Part shown: one piece after another, positions 1 through 14,400 of the stretch
Numbering within the stretch: the stretch's first letter is position 1
How the letters are laid out: every line of letters starts with the position of its first letter
Assembly: GCA_037179385.1 (NCBI GenBank)
Contig: CM074187.1
Span: 2,294,001 to 2,358,000 of the forward strand
Length of the DNA stretch: 64,000 nucleotides
From: Holothuria scabra
Lineage: Eukaryota > Echinodermata > Holothuroidea > Aspidochirotida > Holothuriidae
Direction of reading: 5' to 3'
The notes under the pieces: generated by a model
Told to the model about the DNA's origin: nothing
The model's input: only the letters and a program-made list of their open reading frames with translations
Database searches by the model: none
Made by a program: the position numbers and the translations under genes

Positions 1-1848
1 TGTAAATTGTTATGTTCTACTCTGTTGACTGTTAATATGGATAAAAAAATAAAAATGAGGGGCTGGAGTGACTAAAGGAAGTTCTGATTTAAAATAGAGA
101 ATTTGAGATGTGGGGCACTTATGGATCTTTAGATGGCCTCACTAATCAGAGCTGAAGCCATATTGTTGCGACATACTTATACTGAAACCAAACCATAAAA
201 ATTTGACTAACATACAATGGTATGAATATTAAGCAGCTTGATACGATGCAGAAAATAAAACAAAGTGCTAGTGTAAATGTCTATATTTAGTTTTCTCAAA
301 TTAAAATTTCTCAAAAATGAAAACAGCAGGATTTATACTTAACTTCAACTGGGGGTATATATTCTTTGAAAAAATCAAGTCCAGTCCAGTGTTTTCCACC
401 CATTCAATTTTTATCCTCCAAATGTTGAAGCATAGGAGTTGTAGTGATCACTGTTACATTCTTAGCAAGTGGTCCAATGAAAGAGGGTGTTTCTCTTTGG
501 GTAATGTCAATGATGAATGTAATTATCGCTCTCTTTGTTGACTAGGAAGGTTCATCTCTGATGATCATTACTCAATGTTAACTTTGATATTATTGGTTTT
601 TGCTCTGTTGAAAGGTTTTAAATCGATTGCTTTTGTCTGGGTGGCACATTTTTGTCTGGGTGGCACATTTTTGTCTGGGTGGCACATTTTTTATTTGGGT
701 GGCACATGTTTTGTCCGGGTGCAAAAAACACTTATGAAATTTTTTTCCAGGTGCAGGTGCAGCACCCTGACAAAGCAGCTAGTAGAGAACATTGCAGTCA
801 AACATTTTGATGAGGTAGCACAATAGTGACCATTACTCCTGACCTAGTATGGGAACTGCCACAGACAGAGAAAAAAAAGTTTTCAATTGATTCTGCTCTT
901 TCATTGACATCAAATTCAAAAGATGTTCAGTAGCTCATATCTTAGAGTATGCACAGAGTGTTTTTATTTCAAAGAGTCTTGTATGCTTACTAGAATAAGT
1001 CCTTAAACCAAGTGTCTGTGCAAGGAAGTTTGGACAAGCATGTGTGTGTGTGGGGGGGGGAGGAGGGGGTTAGACGTAAGTAGGGGGAATTGGAACTGTT
1101 GGGGGTGAGAAGATTCTGCCTTTTAGTATCAAAGTGCTGTGAGATTTGGTGGTTTATCATGCTTTCGTAACATGTTCAGGGGTCTTCTCAGAATTTTCCT
1201 GAGGAAAATGTGCAGGCATATTGCTAAGCAATCCAGAACATATGGAAAATATTAAGGTAAAAATAGTTTGTTGGGAGCAATACAAAGAGAGTGATCTCAG
1301 TCTGGTAAAATTTGTCATAACCACCAAACCTTTTCAGGGGGTCCACTGTTAAAGCAAATTTGAAAGCAAAGTTACGATTCTATTGCTCCAGGTCATTTTC
1401 CTTTCGAAAGTTAGTGACACAAGTCATGACTTCTTACAAGTCTGGTTTGCAACAAAAATGAGAAACAGGAAAGCCATTACATCATATTATTTAAGCATAC
1501 TTGTCAAGTCTTCAGGTGTTACCAAGGTGCTCCCCTTTGTGACCAATCTGAAGCCTGGAAATTGGGCTCACCTGATTTCCTAGGTCAATCTAAAACCCAG
1601 TTGTTTGCATACACAGCTGTATGGTCATTTTTAAATCTCCTGTTACTTCTTCAAATCTCCCTCTTTAGGGTATAGAAAATTATGAATTTCACCGTTTTTT
1701 AATAAGACAGATTGGCAGGTGGGTTTAATATTAAGCGCATTATTTGTTTATTCTTTCAGGGAGAATAAAAAAATGTGTCACGCTCGTCAAAGCATATCAC
1801 TAGACATTTAAATTTAAATTATTGATTTGATTTGTTCTCTCATTCCAG
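1..1848. other. intron or 5' region of the CEP152 locus
   Basis: No exon can be supported in this AT-rich stretch. It contains a short tandem repeat near 631-728 and a TG/G-rich run at about 1040-1070. The true N-terminal exons should lie to the left of base 1. Confidence 0.6.
631..728. repeat. short tandem repeat, ~19-21 bp unit, about 4-5 copies
   Basis: The unit TTTTGTCTGGGTGGCACAT recurs with period 19, then degenerates (TTATTTGGGTGGCACATG, TTGTCCGGGTGCA). It lies in the non-coding region upstream of the first visible exon. Confidence 0.85.
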
Positions 1849-2461
1849 AACCATTCCCTGTCTGAACACCAGACAGTCAATAACAAACCATCTTGCTCAC
1901 CTTTGTCATCAAATAGCCCCACAGACCAGCACTATGAAACAGGGCGTAGGGAAGCAGAGGGCTCAGATTACGTGACCGATCAGCCCCATTTGTCCTCTCC
2001 ACGGACCACTATTGGGTACTCTCCTCACATCTATTATCCTAATGACGCCCATTATCAAGGTGGGCTAAGACAGGATATTCCTGCCCACCATAGAAACGGA
2101 GGTTCTGGGGGCATTGCCTGGGATATGGATACACCTGATGACAGGAGGCAGAGTCAACAGTATGAGACACCTCAAAGGAAGGGAGGGGGTACACCATATC
2201 CTTTAGGGAAACTAGTGGACAACCATGTAACTCCAACTGAAATTAATGTATACCCTGTCCATGGTGACAGTAATCATCCACAAGTGCCTCAAAAAGTGCA
2301 GTATAAAAGAGGTGGTGACAATGATGATCTCAGAGAGAATTCTGAGACAAGGCGTGTTGAAAACCAAGAGGAACGGTTCCCTGCCCTGGGGAGGACGGCA
2401 AGTGTAGACCTTCTTTTGTCGCAACAGATGGAGACACTCCAAGGACATTTCATGCACCCAG
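1849..2461 (+). CDS. CEP152: CEP152 exon (first visible), residues 1-204 of the visible protein
   Basis: The acceptor CATTCCAG ends at 1848 and the donor G|GTAAGG is at 2462. The reading frame opens at 1849 in phase 0 and leaves one base over. It encodes a polar, Pro/Gly/Asp/Arg-rich, low-conservation stretch, probably disordered, ending in GRTASVDLLLSQQMETLQGH, where the helical region begins. No start methionine is convincing here, so upstream exons are expected. Confidence 0.82.
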
Positions 2462-5400
2462 GTAAGGAGAAATTTATTTGGATTGCATTTTCCAAAGTAT
2501 TTTATGAAGTTTCATAGGATAGATGATACAAAGTTCAACCACAACTTAATTTGACCAGTCCTTCGATAAAATTTTTAATTCTGTAACTGAAAACCCTCCA
2601 AAATTTCTTTGTCTGTGAATTTTTAAAAAAGACATGAGATAACTTTCATCCTTGGGTCTTTTGTGTAGGTTTCTTGTGGTTTGGATTAGAATGGACACTA
2701 GATTTTCATTTGGCATGGAGATTTTAAATAGTATTTCAAAAAAGTCTTTGAAAATATCATGTCAGTGATATCTGTGTGTAAAATATTTCTTTGAAAATTA
2801 CTTTGGCTGTAGCACTTGCCTTACATAATTCTCTCTGGTACACAAAAGACTTCACCGATATTACTTTGTACAGTAATAGTTTAATGTAAAATAATCATTG
2901 TCGAAAAGGGATTGAATTTGATATGTCCAATCTAAGCAAAATTCTTTGAAGTGAATACTTTGAGGTGACCTATCTTCCTTCTTTCAGGTGGATTATCCAG
3001 CAACCAGCAATTAACACAGATGCAAATCCTGTATCAGGCTAGGGGTAGGGAACTGGAACAATTGACAGGTCAACTCAGAATTCTTCAGGAGGAAAGTGCC
3101 AGGGAGAAAAGAATCCTTAACCACCAGCTAGCCCTAGCTCAAGGTACTGCATAATTTGCCTTTATTGGCTCTTAAAGTATGTGTTGCAGCCAAATTTTGA
3201 TGGTCAATAAAATCTTTTAGTGGTGCCAAAGATTTGGCTATAGATTAAAAATTTCTGCTTTGCTAACTCACATTTTGGAACAACCAAGTGAAGCAACATG
3301 CTGTGTTAATCTTTCTTGGCAATAAAAAGGAACCTACTGCCATTTTGCATGATGCTTCACATAAGCAATGGAGTAAGGAAAACAAGCCAGTGAGCCACAA
3401 CTTGAAAAAAAAGCCGTGGCTGGCTTGAATTGAACTAATAGGTTGGAATTTGATACTTTGCCCTAAAACTCCATCTAACTAACTGCTTTGGCAATAATTG
3501 TACAAAAAGTTAGTCATATTGAGACTAAGTACAAGATACACACCAGTAATCCCGCACATTTAAGTTTTGCTCGGGTCCAATTCTCGCAAATCTTGTTTGT
3601 GTGCTAATGAAACAATATCCGTCTACTATTTAAACAATAGAAGTATGATGGTTAATTTATGGAACAATGTGTTTGTAATTTTTTAACCAGAGGTCTGCTT
3701 CAAATTTTGTCACTTCCGTTAGGTGAAAAAGATGGACTTGCAACCAGCTATGAACAAACCAAGCAATTGTTAGTATCATCAAAAGAAGAAAATGTTCAAC
3801 TTCAAGGAAACCTACAAGCAGCAAATGCTCAAATACAAGCAACTCTAGCAGCCAAGGAAGAGGTTTGAATGAATAAACAATCTGGGGCCTGTTCCACAAA
3901 GATTTACGCAAGATCTTCTGGCTTAAGCATGGTGAATCATATTTAAGATTGTGCGTAACTCTTTGTGGAACGCCCCCCTGATGTAGTGCAGACAGACATA
4001 TGGGCAGATGGAACACATGTCTGTCTGTCTTTATGTTTGGTTTAGGTTTATTTTCTAACTAATGGTTTAAGTTATAACTGAGTTGTTAATGAGTATAGAT
4101 GGTATGTATTTTAAGAGTTACCCACAATAAAGTATATAGTGTGATATGACACCGCTAAAGAGGCTCATAGTGTGAAACGCTCAATCAGACACAATATAGA
4201 CATGAGAAAGAATAGTGGTTAAGCCATTTGGATGGACACAGACATCAATTAGTTGGGGCGAAACTCAAAACAATTCTATGATTTAGAATATTAGGTTGAT
4301 TAGTGTTTCAGTATAGGTGTGATGGAGACCATAGCCAAACATAGTGTAAAGTTCTAGGTGTGGCAAGGACAATTAGTATTTAAATCTGGCCTGCATAAAA
4401 GTATTGAATTAAAAACCTTACAATAGTGTACAAGGGTATTTCCATAGTGTAACAAAGCCATGTATTGCCTGTCAAGCATCTATTGTGTCCCAGTTGTAGA
4501 GGGTTCCGAAACAGTACAGAAAATGGAAAATATGGAATTTCTTTTTTTGTTGGCTTGAAAATCATTGTATATTGGGTGTTTTGTCAAGTTAATTGCCATT
4601 TGACCTTTAAATTTGGAATCTAACACCATTTTATTTGTCATTACATAATATTTCCAATTCATTTCCATTTTGTTCTTCAAAAAATCTAGAGTTTCAGTAT
4701 TTTAAAAGTGTTGGATCACTATGAATATGCACAGCCATGTGGTGCTTTTGTGCTGTGGATGCACTTTAGTAGTGCATTTGTCCAGGCAATTCCAATTGTG
4801 TGACGTGAAAAGAAATTATGTGTTTAATTTTTTTTACCTGCAAGCATTTCATTGGCTTTCCTCCAGATCTTTCAAAAGTTACAAACATCAGAAGCCACAA
4901 TAGAAACGTTAACCAAAGAACTGACAGAGTTGCAGAAAGCCCAGCCATTAGCAAGAGTGAGGGAGCAACAAGATACTGTTTTGGCTGAGATGCAGAGAAG
5001 ACACCAGGAAGAAGTTGCAGACCTTCAGGAGAGATTGCAGAGACTCATGTCAGAGCTTGATGAGAAGGTAAAGTAGGATGATCACAATTCAGGTCCTTCA
5101 AAGGACATTCGATTGTTTTCTCAAGTCCTCAAAAGTATTACAATACTATATATTGTAAAAGTTACAGTTACAGAAGTAAACACAACAGAGATTACAATTA
5201 GGTACTCAGTTAATGTGTAATGTTGACATGTATGTTTGTGTGTCTGACTGTTTGTGTGTTTGAATGTTTGTGTGCAACCCTCTAGCTTCTTACAGGCTCA
5301 CTACTATAAAGCTTGTGTTTGGCATTGCAAAGGTCTGCAGTTCTTCAGAAAAAAACATGCAACATGGATTTACTTTTGCTAGTTATAACACATTTGGTAA

Positions 5401-8400
5401 TTTGAGTTCAAAAATAAAAAAGCCAGAAAAGAAGGCTCATGGTATTTCAGCAACTCTAGCTGTAACATATAGATATAATATAAATTTCCTGAAAATTTTG
5501 AACTCCGTAACAAAAACTATGTAACTGCATTATATTGCAGTTAAATACCTTTAACCAATAAAATAAAACTTTTGCAGGTCATGTTCACAACATACTGCTC
5601 TAATATCAGTCAAATGTATGCTCTCTTTGCTATGACATGTAAGTTGTTTACCTTGATAGGAATGTTGCTCCTTGCTCGGGTACTCCTAGAAAATTATAGA
5701 GGAAATGTAAGGGAAAACGCAGTGAACTGTCGTTTGTTTTTCATCGTGTGAATAAAGAACAGTTGACAGTAACAGAGGACACTAACTTGATTACAAGCGG
5801 GATAGATTGATGGTTTAGTATACTGGACATTCACAAGATGGAAGGTGGCACTAGAACAAAAGAACTTTAGACCTTAAAGCAGCTCATTGTGTTGGTCCAT
5901 GATTTCAACCAGTTTTTCCAAACCTGTTATGTTGTTTTACATATCAATGACAAATGGTCAAACTTAGACAATCCCTATATCCTTCATACAAGTAAGTGTT
6001 TTGTGAGTAAGTACTTAATGGTTCTATTGAGTTTTCAAATGTTTGTGACCAGACACTTTTTCAAGTAAAGCACAAAGCTGTTTCAAGTCCAGACAGCACA
6101 AAATAAAAATTTTTTCCTTTTTTAATAACTATTGAGAGTGTACTGAGAGTGTCTTGATTACACATTATGGACTTGTATGGCCACTGGGACAAGCCATGAA
6201 GCAATAAACTAGGATTGTGTCTGGATAAAGATGAGTTTTAGATAAATGTGGGAGGGGCTAGAAGTAAGTAGGTTGGGGGCAATTGAAACTGTTTGGGATG
6301 ATGAAAATATGCCTTTAACTAGATTAGAGGTTCACTAACTAAGGTTGAAGGTTCACTTGTGCACTTTTGATCATTGACCTTTAGATCTAAAAACTTTCAC
6401 CTCAATCTAGTATCCTCTTTATCTTAAAATTCGTGGACACGGGAAACATGCATTTACATGATGCTACATCATTATGTTGTGAGCAAAACATGTAAATGTT
6501 CTGTTTCATTATATTTAACTGTGAAATTGTAAATTGATTGAGTTATACAGTTTTTGTCATTTAATGAGCTTTAACGTTCCAGCATATGAATACATCAAGC
6601 TCAATCTTTGTTTTTTTACCTAAACAGTTGTATGCACTATTGATCTTTTGTCTCTTTCAGGAGACTCATGCAGGTCGTCTTCAGCAAAATTTTGATGAAA
6701 GTCAACGTTCTCTGCAGCAGTACCAGATACAGCATGCTGAAACCCTTAACAGGCTGACAGCACAGCTTGAAGAAAGCCAGCGGCAGTGTAGAGATCTACT
6801 TGGACAAGGTGTGTTGTAATGGGAGCTCTCAATGGAGGAGGGGAATGGGGGTTTAAAAAAAATGAGAATAAGTTGGGAAATGTAGAGGATTAGAGATGAA
6901 TCTGAGTTGCCGAAAGAGGTTTGAAAGTTAATTGCATTCATAAGCAGATATCATAGTTGGGTTCGGGAGGGAGTAAAAGGCATTTAAGAAGTGAGTTTGG
7001 ATAATGAAAGGGAGTAAAGTTTGGTTGGGTGTAGGGCATTTATTTGTGGTACAAGACAAGTTGTGTGCTAGGAATTTGGAAAGGGTTGAGAAAGGTAATG
7101 AGAATTAAGGGAGTTGTAACAACTGGTAAGAGGCATGCTGAAAAGATGGAAATTGTTAAGAAAAATTGTGGAACTAATGGTGAAAAGAAATGATCATTGC
7201 TAGGTGTTGCAAAAGGGGGACAGTGGCCTTTTTAAGTAAGGTGAACAACTGTATTTTATTGCTTGAACATATTGATTGAAATAATCAACAGGTTCTTTTC
7301 AAGAGGTCCAGAATCTTCACCATCAGCTCCAAACAGTGGAACATGCTAAACAGATGAGTGAGGGACTCTGTAAGACACTGCAGGTAAATGAAAAATTATA
7401 TTTAATTGCTGATAATTTAGCAAAACAAGCTATTTAGATCTCTTATTTTGCACTTTGATTTATCATAGAACATAGGATAAGTATGAAAATAGATGGGAAT
7501 TCAAAATGTGGATATGTGCACAATGTGTGGATGAATTGAATGTATGAATTAATTTGCATATGTTTAGGGGGGATATATTTGAGATGGTGGAATTTTTTGA
7601 CCTTTAAAAAACATTTGAAGCTCAAATCAAATTTTGATATGTTAAAGATTATGTGTATGTTTCAAAATATCCAAAGAATCTTCCATTTGAAGTAGGAGTG
7701 TCCTTGGATTCCTATTTACCTGGTATATCTGGTTGCTCTTAGCAAAAACCGATGACTTTGACAGTGGAACCTACTCCCATTTTGCTTTGTGCTGAGTCTA
7801 AGCAGTGAAGTAAGGAAAACAAACCAGTGAGCCACAACTGGAAAACAGGTTGTGGCCGGCCCGACTGAAATCAATCGGTGAAAAACTGGGCTGTAAAACT
7901 CCCATCAAACTAACTAACAAAAACTGGAAAGAGTTAAGTTATAAAATCTTTACTAAATATATATATATACACATGTTTTGATATTTATTTTGCTGATAGA
8001 ATGAAGTAACAGATTTGAAGCAGCAGTTACAAGCAGTGGAATCTGCTATAAGTCTAGGGGCATTGTCTTCTCATTCACCATCAGAAGGGAAAGGTGACAG
8101 TGTGGTTAGAAATTTAGCTAAAGAAGATTGGAACACCCCAAGGACTTCTGCAAGGTGATTTGAGTCCTCTATTTCTTACTCTTTGTGGATGTGCAACTGC
8201 AAAAAACAGTTCTGTTTTAAAGTGAAAGCTGTTAATTGAGTGCTTTTCTGTAAAATTCATCAAATTGTGTGCAAACCTGTGAAGTTTCACGAATGAAACT
8301 CAGGTTTACAAATAGGTTTGACCATTGCATTGATCAATCGTAGACAATCCACATTTCCTTCATACAAATAAATATTTCATGTGTGGGTTATTAATGGTTC

Positions 8401-11400
8401 AATTTTGTCTAAATTGTGCTAACAAGCCAGGGTACAAAAAGTTGAAAATTTTAACTTTTTGTGCATTTCTTGGTTAGGAATTTTGACAAAAAATGCTAAT
8501 ACTAAGCATTATACTGATAAGCACCCTGTTGACTAAGTATGCCCCATAAAGATTTTGTGCACTTAACTCTTAAAACTTATTGTGAAATGAGATCTGTTTA
8601 CACTATGTCTTTAATGCTGCAGGTATTTCTTATTTTATTCCAAACAAGAAAGAAAGCTATGAAATGGAAAACTTTGCAGGGTCCTTATAGATGTGTGATA
8701 AAGCGTCAGCTAGATAGATACATAGTTAAAGTTTAATGCCTTTCATCAAGTTCACACACTGTTCAAGTCCTGACAGGTGGGGAACATGTTGGACATACTC
8801 TACAACCCCTCGTCCACACGGGGGAAGGAATAGATCTAAAAGTTTGCAATAACATTCAATTCACTTGTAATATGTTCTAGAGAAGTAATCCTGCTTTCTG
8901 TATGCAGAAAGAAATAACATATCAACTTAAATCTGGGCTTACCTGCTTAATCATATCAAATTTTAGATCTTCGGATGGCCAACCTAGTGAACAGGTGATT
9001 GAGGGACTGAAGACAGAGTTGGCACGTACTTTGATCAATAACAAAAATAAGAGAAATCAACTCTCAAAACTTCAGGAAGAGATGGAAATACTGAAGAAAG
9101 ATGTGGACAAGTGGAAGAAAACAGCTCAACAGATGGAAAAGGAGTTAAAAGTAAGTGAGATTTAGCTTAGTATACATGAAGGAATGTATATTTATGGTGT
9201 ATGAGTAATCACAGGATTACAGGTGTGACATGGGAGGGGGGTCCTATGTCTATTTCACTCCTCCTTACGTCCTATTTACATATGTATTTCCCTAATTTCC
9301 TAACAATACCCATCTGGCAGACTCTTAGCACAGGTGGCACCCTAGCCCATCTCACTATCTCTCCCGCTCATTCCTCTATCACATTAAATGTGCATGTATG
9401 TTGAGACCACGGACTTATATACATGGACAGAGCATGTAACGTGTACGTCCTATCCGTAGCTAGTCGCCACAGGCTGGACAAAAAGGGCACACCAAGATGG
9501 CCACCTTGAAGCTATAAATCGTCTGATTTGGCTACGACTCTGTAATATTTTAAGCAAAAGTTTAACTTATGTGGGAGACAATGTCATATTCCTGCACTAC
9601 GTGGAGTGAATTTGACTTTACCTTGCCATATTTTAAAAATATTTCAACTTCCTTGCAAAATATGGAGATATACTTGAGCAAGTCCAAGCTTTCGCACAAA
9701 ACCATAGCAGACGGCCTTTTTGGTGGCTTTTTCTCTCATGTACTGTAGCGACAATGTACCTCGCAGTATGCTCTGTCCATGGATAGGAAGTCTGTGGTTG
9801 AGACATAATTTTAGATGTTGGTTAGTAGCATTTGACTTAACTCATATAGTAAGTGATCAGATTTAGGATGTTATTTTGATCCGCGACCTAGGATGCAATA
9901 TTTGTATTTAGGAGTTACATTCTGATTGTTGGTGAAATAATTCATATATGTAGGTACAATTTTAAGAGTTGGGATGTGCAGATCAAGAGTAAAAAGTTAC
10001 TGCTACCCTTAAAATCCCTTTTTCAACCTAGCCTGGTGAGAGTACACCCTAAAGACTTTGAAAATGGAACCTACTGCCATTGTGCTCGGTGCTCAGCATA
10101 TGCAATGGAGTTAGGAAAACAAGCCAGTGAGTGGCAATGGAAAAAAAGGCTGTGGTCAGCCCGACACAAACTAGTTGGTTAGAAACTGGTAAAAGTTGGT
10201 AGTTGGTAAGACATCATCTATCTAAATAACAAACTAAAGCTAATTCTGTGTCACTTGAATCACAGGAGAGAGTCACAACCACCAGCTCAGATAAAACATT
10301 GTCAGAAGAAAGTGAGAGGTTGCAAGCAACTGTGAGGAATCTGACATCAGAATTGGAGAAATGCAAGGAACTTGAAAATCATTTGAATCAAGAGAATGCA
10401 GAACTAAAACGTCAAATGGCTGACATGGTATCGGATAATGACGAAGATAAAAGGATAGCCCTTGAGAGGTAATCAAATAAGGGAGATCATAATGAACCAG
10501 TTGAGCCTATCTAGATTTGAATTCATTGATTTAGTTTATGTTGAGTATCCAGGGCTTTGGTCTTGAACATTAATATGGAGTTGAATATTTTTTATACTCT
10601 TCTATTAGTTTCATGATATAAATGTATCAGAGATCAGTATTTATTTCACAAGGGAATCCTAGTCTTTCAAAGATAGGATAGTAAGTATGAATCTATTGTT
10701 TAGTAAAATTTTCATCTCCCTCTTTCTTTGAAGATGGGGTTTTGGGAAGATGTAGTAGCCTAAGAACTTTCTCAAGATAGATGTTAAAAAGTGAATAATC
10801 TTATACCAGTAATGAGTGGTGAGAATAATACTTGAGTGAAACTACATAGGTTAACCTTTCTACAATGCCTTTGCCACCAACTCGTCATTTTTTACAAAGA
10901 TCAGGCTGCAGTTGACTTGGCCCAGGCAGGTAATACAAATATACATTCATGGAACATTTGGGGAGAATCACATGCCAAATTTATTATCCTATTATTTGCT
11001 TTGCCTGAAATATTTGCATTTTATGTTTTACTTTCTGGTTTGTGAAGGAAAGAATTGCATAAAGTACTTTGTTTGTAAAGGGGCCTCTGTAGCTATAAGC
11101 TATAACAGAATGTTAAGAGTAGGTCTCTTTAGTATTCTCAATGAAGGTTGTAATAACTGCATATACCATTTAAGTTCGCAAAAGTACCAGTGGATTAGCT
11201 TGATCAGAAGTTGTTCTCCCATAGTGCAAATAATGAATGATAGGAACAGGAAGTGGATTGTAAAATAATCTAATTAATCATGAGCATAATCTTCCTACCT
11301 AACCAACATTTTTGATACAGTGTTTGTGTTTTCCTATTTAAGGTGTCAGAATACATGCATGCAACTACATGAAGACTCTTCTAGAAATCTACGCGAAGAA

Positions 11401-14400
11401 CTCGTGGCACAGTGGCAGACAGAGAGGGCAGCATTGAAAGAATCTCATGAAGAAGAAATGACACAACTGAAGTAAGCCAGACCTCTGTCTATGTTAGGTC
11501 AACAAATTGGGACCTTCACATTTGAATAAAAAGCAAAGACTTTAATGTAATGCTGTCATTGTGTGTAATGCTCTGCATAAGCAAGGGAGTAGGCAAAACT
11601 TCCAGGGCACCACAAATGGAAAAAAAACTTTGAGGTCAGCTAGATGAAACCAGAAGTTTACAAACCAAACAGCTACTGCAGCAGCAATACTTTTCAGATC
11701 TTAAATTGCTAGTCCTCTCAAAGCATTGCAGCATACTGTTTGCATTCATTTTTTATGTGTTTGTGTGTGTGTGTTGACTTTAATGTTTGTATCTTTGCAC
11801 CAATTTTCTGCCACTTAAATCCTGACATTTATAAGATGACACATTCATAACTTGAGACATGTACATCATGCCTGATATTATGTCTCAAGAGCTAGGTTAG
11901 GTTAAGGTTGAACAGATGAAGTTAGGTTAGAGTTGGGATGTCTGAAGACATGTTTTGTTACATGTTCTACATGTTATATAGGGTCCTGGGTATGATGTAA
12001 ACCTGCATTCAGTTGGGCTGAGGAGGTTGTGTGTGGCGAGAAGTTTGTGCCCGACTATCGCCTCTAAAATGTGCACATGAGACCGTTAATACTCATCCCA
12101 TGACTGGCGGGTTGTCGCTGCCACAATACCCAGCAAATCCCTTAATGATTGTCCCTCTGTGGGCTAGGGGTTGCAGAATATGCTCACGGTATTTCCCCCC
12201 TATCGTAGGAGGTGATTAAACCTGAGGACTTGAACAGTAGTTGAACAGTATGACACTATGAAACACATTCGTGTTGGTATGTCATTAAATCTTATCTAAC
12301 TAACTAACAAATTTACATGTTATATACATACTGGAGGATTGGATGTTTTGGGTTTAGCTTCTTTTTGTTGCCTTTCTGTTCTAGGACAGAGCTGGAAAAG
12401 ACAATACAGGAGTTAGACAAGGTTAAACAACTTTATATCAAAGTTTGTGAAGAGAAAAATGGCATTGAAGACAAAATCAGAGGAGAATTTAACAAAAAGT
12501 TGATTGAGGTGAGAATACTAAAATATTAGAAATGTTATGTTTGTAAAATTCAATTTTAAGTATTTGAAGGGAAGCAGATGATGAAGATGATAATAATTTT
12601 TAATGTCATGTAAATGGACAACTACAAGTTATAGTATGGGTATTACCCCAAAGAGATTTGTAAATTAACTGTCAGTTTGAAACAGCATCACATAATATTT
12701 TCTATCTTAATTTAAACTTTCTGCCATTGTGCTTGTTGCTCAGTATAAGCAGTGGAGTAGGGAAAAAAAGCCGGTGAGCCACAACCGGAAAAAGGGCTGT
12801 GACAGGCTCGATTTGAACCAGTTGGGTAGAAACTGAGCCATACAAACTCACTAACTTACAAATTAATTCTTAAGTAAAGTACTGAGCCATACAACCTCAC
12901 TAACTTACAAATTAACTCTTAAGTAAAGTACTGACCTTAAATGTCTTTAGGATGAGATTGAGGAGTTTTTTAAGGCTCATAATCCATCTGGTTTATGTTT
13001 GTTTAAATTTGTGTGTGCGCATTGCTTATATGTTAGGTGAATGGTAATGAATGGTAGTAACTTAAAGAACACAGTGAGCCAGGGTTACTAATAAATAATA
13101 ATAATAATAATGGAAATTTATAATGTGCACACATCCGCAAAAAGCGCTCATGGCGCATGCAGGGCTCAAAGAGATACAAAATAAATCACAAAAAAACAAA
13201 ACAACACAAAACAACAACTAAATGAACCTTTTACTACCTTCTTAAAAAGGATTTTGTTTTACTCCTTCTTATAACTAATTAGTCGGAATTAATAACTGAT
13301 GTGCATTTTTTTGTAGCTATACAAGTCTACTGTATAGCAGTCTATGTATGGTTTACATAACACTTTTTTTTGTGAGTGACCTAAACCTTCTTTCCCTCAT
13401 CCAGGTTAAAGAGAAATGTGATGCTGACAAAGAGGTTGCCCTAGAAGACCTGAGGTTGTCATTAGAAAATATCCACAAAGCAAAACTGATTGCTGCAAGA
13501 GCAGAGAAGGATACAGAAATTGAGGAGATGTTAAAGAAAAAGGTATTTACTTCCAATGTGTACCAGTAAAAACAACTGGAAGAATGTTTTTGTTTTTAAA
13601 ACATTAGTAGGAAGTCGTCTTTCCCATCAAAGTTGGGTGGAGCGAAGGTAGTCTTACTTTCTTAATGGTTAGGAGGAGAAGAAGTAAGGATTGGTCTAAG
13701 CTGTGAAGAGTTTTGATGAAAGATATTTTTTAATTAAAATCTTATTCCATGTTAGTTATCAGTTAAAGCCTTTTAAACATTCGTTTAACTTTTGAAAAAC
13801 CCTCTAAGGTTGAAAAACATTTGACTCCAAAAAGAGTTACAGGTAAGTAGATGAAAAAGTTTGTCTTAGTCTTTTTTTTCTTCTTATTCTTTTCTTTTCT
13901 TTTTTATGTTCACAGCATTTGATCATGATTTCTCAAGTTTAGGAAATTGATTTCAGCAAGGAGTTGAAAGTTTTCTTTGTTGTAGTTTCAGGTTTTATGT
14001 TTTTCACCAAGTTTCTTCTTGAAGAAGAAATGCAGTTGATTAGTGTAGTAGACTGTCCTATTTCATGTATGGCTCTTGGCAATCTCCGGAAAATACTTTT
14101 ATCTTTCAGTTGTGAAATTAATTGGGAGTTCCTGGGATGGCTGATCTTATTAAAGCTGATTAAATTATTCCTTTTTTATCCCCTTTAAATGTTCTTTCCC
14201 TATGCTCCCTGGACATTGTGACCTTTGCTTATATTTGGTATTGGTTCATTTTGTCACAGCTGGAGATTGCAAGGCATGAGTGGATTAATTCTGATGGAAA
14301 ACAAATGGCCATTGATGCTGTCGAGAAATCTAACAGAGAATGGGAGGTCAAAGTTGAACAGGAAGTTGAAAGTAGACTGCATCAACTAAATAATGGTAAG

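Noticed and set aside
751..816. Possible extra upstream CEP152 exon after TTTTTTTCCAG
   Set aside because: It has an acceptor-like start and a GTAGCA donor, but the short peptide shows no coiled-coil or family similarity and overlaps the 19-bp tandem repeat region.
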